Shown piece by piece: positions 62,262-64,000 of a stretch of 64,000 nt of DNA. This stretch comes from Erythrobacter sp. (GTDB taxonomy: Bacteria; Pseudomonadota; Alphaproteobacteria; Sphingomonadales; Sphingomonadaceae). Numbering within the stretch: the first letter of the stretch is position 1; each line of letters opens with the position of its first letter. Below the pieces are notes generated by a model. The model made no database searches. It had not been told where the DNA came from and saw nothing but the letters and a program-made list of their open reading frames with translations. A program made the translations under genes and the position numbers. Where the stretch lies: assembly GCA_009993635.1 (NCBI GenBank), contig JAACTC010000006.1, positions 186,001 to 250,000 of the forward strand. The letters run 5' to 3'.

Positions 62262-62371
62262 ATATTGAAAACGAAGAAAAAGTTTTGTCGACCACGTAGA
62301 TCGCGATAGGAGCTGCGGGCGATTTGCCGCGACGGCTTCTAACCGACCAGGATCACGACGAGAGGGGCAAC

Positions 62372-63289
62372 TTGGGTCACGATCACTCTCACGATCACAG
62401 CCATGGCCACGGCCACGGGCATTCGCATGCGCCCGCCGATTTCGGGCGCGCGTTTGCCATCGGCATCGCGCTCAACACGGCGTTCGTCGTTGTCGAAGGC
62501 ACCTTCGGGTATATCTCCGGCTCGATGGCGCTGGTCGCCGATGCGGGGCACAACCTGTCCGACGTGCTGGGCCTGCTGATCGCCTGGGGCGCGAGCGCGG
62601 CGGCCAAGCGCCCGCCCTCGCCCCGTTTCACCTATGGCCTCAAAAGCTCCACCATCCTCGCCGCGCTGGCCAATGCCGCGCTGCTGATGATCGCCATCGG
62701 CGCGATCCTGTTCGAAACGATCGACCGCCTGATCGATCCGGTAGAGCCGGAAGGCTGGACGATGATCTGGGTCGCGGGCGTCGGCATCGTGGTCAACACC
62801 GCCACCGCGCTGCTGTTCGTGCGCGGCCGCAAGGACGATCTCAATATCCGGGGCGCGTTCCTGCACATGGCGGCGGATGCGCTGGTTTCGGTCGGCGTGG
62901 TGGTCGCGGGCGCGGCGATCCTGCTGACCGGTGCAGTGTGGATCGACCCCGTCACCAGCCTCGTGATCCTCGCGGTGATCGGATGGGGAACCTGGGGCCT
63001 CGCGCGCGACAGCCTGAAGCTGGGCCTGCTGGGCGTGCCCGAGGGGGTCGACGAAGCCGCGGTGCGCGCCACGCTGGAAAGCGAACCCGGCGTCACCGAA
63101 ATCCACGACCTGCACATCTGGCCGCTCTCCACCACCGAAACCGCGCTGACTGCGCATCTGGTGATGCCCGAAGGCCATCCCGGCGACGCGTTTATCGCGC
63201 AGCTGGCACAAAGGCTTTCGCACGATCACCAAATCGGCCACACCACCTTGCAGATAGAGCGCACGCGCGACTGCAAGGGTGGATGCTGA
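62372..63289 (+). CDS. Cation diffusion facilitator family zinc/cadmium exporter (CzcD/ZitB type)
   Basis: 305 residues if started at TTG 62372 behind AGAGGGG; a TTG at 62324 with a more distant AGGAG would add 16 residues. The N-terminus is histidine-rich (HDHSHDHSHGHGHGHSHA), a metal-binding tail. Six helices follow, with transport-site motifs ALVADAGHNLSDVL (helix 2) and LHMAADALVSVGVV (helix 5). The C-terminal cytoplasmic domain has VTEIHDLHIWPLS and a CKGGC ending. It exports zinc or similar divalent metal by proton exchange. A palindrome at 62249-62261 may regulate it. The ECF sigma gene starts 4 bp downstream. Confidence 0.93.
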   Translation: MGHDHSHDHSHGHGHGHSHAPADFGRAFAIGIALNTAFVVVEGTFGYISGSMALVADAGHNLSDVLGLLIAWGASAAAKRPPSPRFTYGLKSSTILAALANAALLMIAIGAILFETIDRLIDPVEPEGWTMIWVAGVGIVVNTATALLFVRGRKDDLNIRGAFLHMAADALVSVGVVVAGAAILLTGAVWIDPVTSLVILAVIGWGTWGLARDSLKLGLLGVPEGVDEAAVRATLESEPGVTEIHDLHIWPLSTTETALTAHLVMPEGHPGDAFIAQLAQRLSHDHQIGHTTLQIERTRDCKGGC

Positions 63290-63293
63290 TCGA

Positions 63294-63863
63294 ATGCAGG
63301 AATCGAGCCCCGAGGCCCGAGACCGCCTGAAAAGGGCGATGGATCGGCTGGCCGCCGGCGACCGCGGCGCGCTGGAAGTCGTCTATCGGCTGACCAATGT
63401 GAAGCTTTTCGGCATCTGCTGCCGTATCTTGGGTGACAGGAAAGAAGCCGAAGACGCCTTGCAGGACGTTTACATCACTCTCTGGCGCAACGCCTCCCGC
63501 TACGACGCATCGCGCGCGAGCCCGATCGCGTGGCTGGCAACCTTCGCGCGCAACCGCGCGGTCGACCGCCTGCGTACCGGCAAGGTGCGGCGCGGAGCGG
63601 TGCCGGTGGATGAAGCGGCGCAGCTGGCCGATGGCAGCGCCCCGGCGGACGCGATGATGATCGACGCGGAACGCACCGCGAGGGTGCACTCGTGCCTCGA
63701 AACGCTCGATCCCAAGCAGGGCGGGCCGATCCGCACCGCCTTCCTCGAAGGGCAGACCTATGCCGAACTGGCGGAGCGTGACGGCGTGCCGCTGGGAACG
63801 ATGAAAAGCTGGATCAGGCGCGGCCTCGCAAAGCTGCGCGACTGCATGGAGCGCGGCGAATGA
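63294..63863 (+). CDS. ECF-type RNA polymerase sigma factor
   Basis: 189 residues from ATG 63294; a GTG at 63279 overlapping the CDF stop is possible. Region 2 is VVYRLTNVKLFGICCRILGD followed by RKEAEDALQDVYITLW. Region 4 is RTAFLEGQTYAELAERDGVPLGTMKSWI, a helix-turn-helix. It lacks region 3, as in ECF/SigK-like factors. Its stop overlaps the anti-sigma start (ATGA at 63860-63863), the classic regulatory pair. The signal sensed is unknown. Confidence 0.92.
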   Translation: MQESSPEARDRLKRAMDRLAAGDRGALEVVYRLTNVKLFGICCRILGDRKEAEDALQDVYITLWRNASRYDASRASPIAWLATFARNRAVDRLRTGKVRRGAVPVDEAAQLADGSAPADAMMIDAERTARVHSCLETLDPKQGGPIRTAFLEGQTYAELAERDGVPLGTMKSWIRRGLAKLRDCMERGE

Positions 63864-64000
63864 GCGCCGACAATCTCGACGGCCCCGGCGCCGGTGGCCC
63901 CGAACAGGGTGGACCCGAGTTGACCGGGGACGATCGCCTTGCCGCCGAATATGCGATGGGCCTGCTGGAAGGCGAGGAGATGCTCGCCACCCGCGGTCGG
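63860..64000 (+). CDS. Anti-sigma factor (RskA-type), N-terminal part cut by window edge
   Basis: Forty-seven codons are visible before the window ends. After a D/G/P-rich start comes the helical LAAEYAMGLLEGEEMLATRG, the usual opening of the RskA/zinc-less anti-sigma domain that clasps the sigma factor. It overlaps the sigma gene by four bases. Membrane and sensor parts lie beyond the window. Confidence 0.8.
   Translation, partial: MSADNLDGPGAGGPEQGGPELTGDDRLAAEYAMGLLEGEEMLATRGR

Noticed and set aside
63294-63863. General stress sigma EcfG with NepR/PhyR
   Set aside because: The neighbour is an RskA-type anti-sigma overlapping by ATGA, not NepR or PhyR.

Overview
The window looks like the chromosome of an alphaproteobacterium of the order Sphingomonadales, probably Erythrobacteraceae. 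Supporting signs are uniformly high G+C, an Oar-like TonB-dependent receptor, a ChpT-type phosphotransferase of the CtrA phosphorelay, an ATP12 chaperone, a TIGR02186/TauE pair, GatCAB, a DUF4153 protein, and dispersed copies of a CTTCGACAAGCTCAGGACGAA repeat. The taxonomic call is inference; no rRNA or tRNA is present to fix it.

Layout. 0-5.3 kb (minus strand): a partial MTA phosphorylase coupled to a crotonase-fold protein, an exported protein with a duplicated CDAK module, an orphan amidoligase, and an SDR/thiolase pair for acyl-CoA breakdown. 5.7-12 kb: a highly expressed TonB-dependent receptor followed, across a strong terminator, by two tandem TPR-sulfotransferases. 12-22.7 kb: clpB, a polytopic membrane protein, a penicillin-acylase-family Ntn hydrolase, a two-domain M16 protease, small exported or anchored proteins and trmL. 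22.8-30.1 kb: an AT-richer exported protein, then gatC-gatA-gatB interrupted by two membrane acyltransferase genes, one of them broken by a single in-frame TGA. 30.1-36.8 kb: DUF4153, FKBP, rpsU, and a tightly overlapping crcB-rluC-paiB-HAD-TM-ATP12 chain.

36.8-44.2 kb: a complete Mla-type phospholipid transport operon (mlaE-mlaF-mlaD-auxiliary lipoprotein), then valS with a palindromic in-frame insertion, and an M90 peptidase. 44.3-55.5 kb: queE, a HerA-like ATPase, TauE/TIGR02186, a two-gene NfrB/outer-membrane-partner glycan cassette, nhaA, a phosphatase/UDP-glucose dehydrogenase pair and a YbjN protein. 55.5-64 kb: RNase P RNA, an amidase coupled to chpT, a GIY-YIG/JAMM open reading frame joined through repeat elements, rluD, rpoH, mtgA, a lipoprotein, a CDF metal exporter, and an ECF sigma/anti-sigma pair cut by the window end.

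Most of the window is housekeeping. The less ordinary signals are: a 20-bp GTGTCA-rich element found in the same orientation just upstream of three unrelated genes; the receptor plus twin sulfotransferase unit; repeat-driven coding changes (gene fusion and valS insertion); the acyltransferase intrusion in gatCAB; and the compact NfrB cassette.
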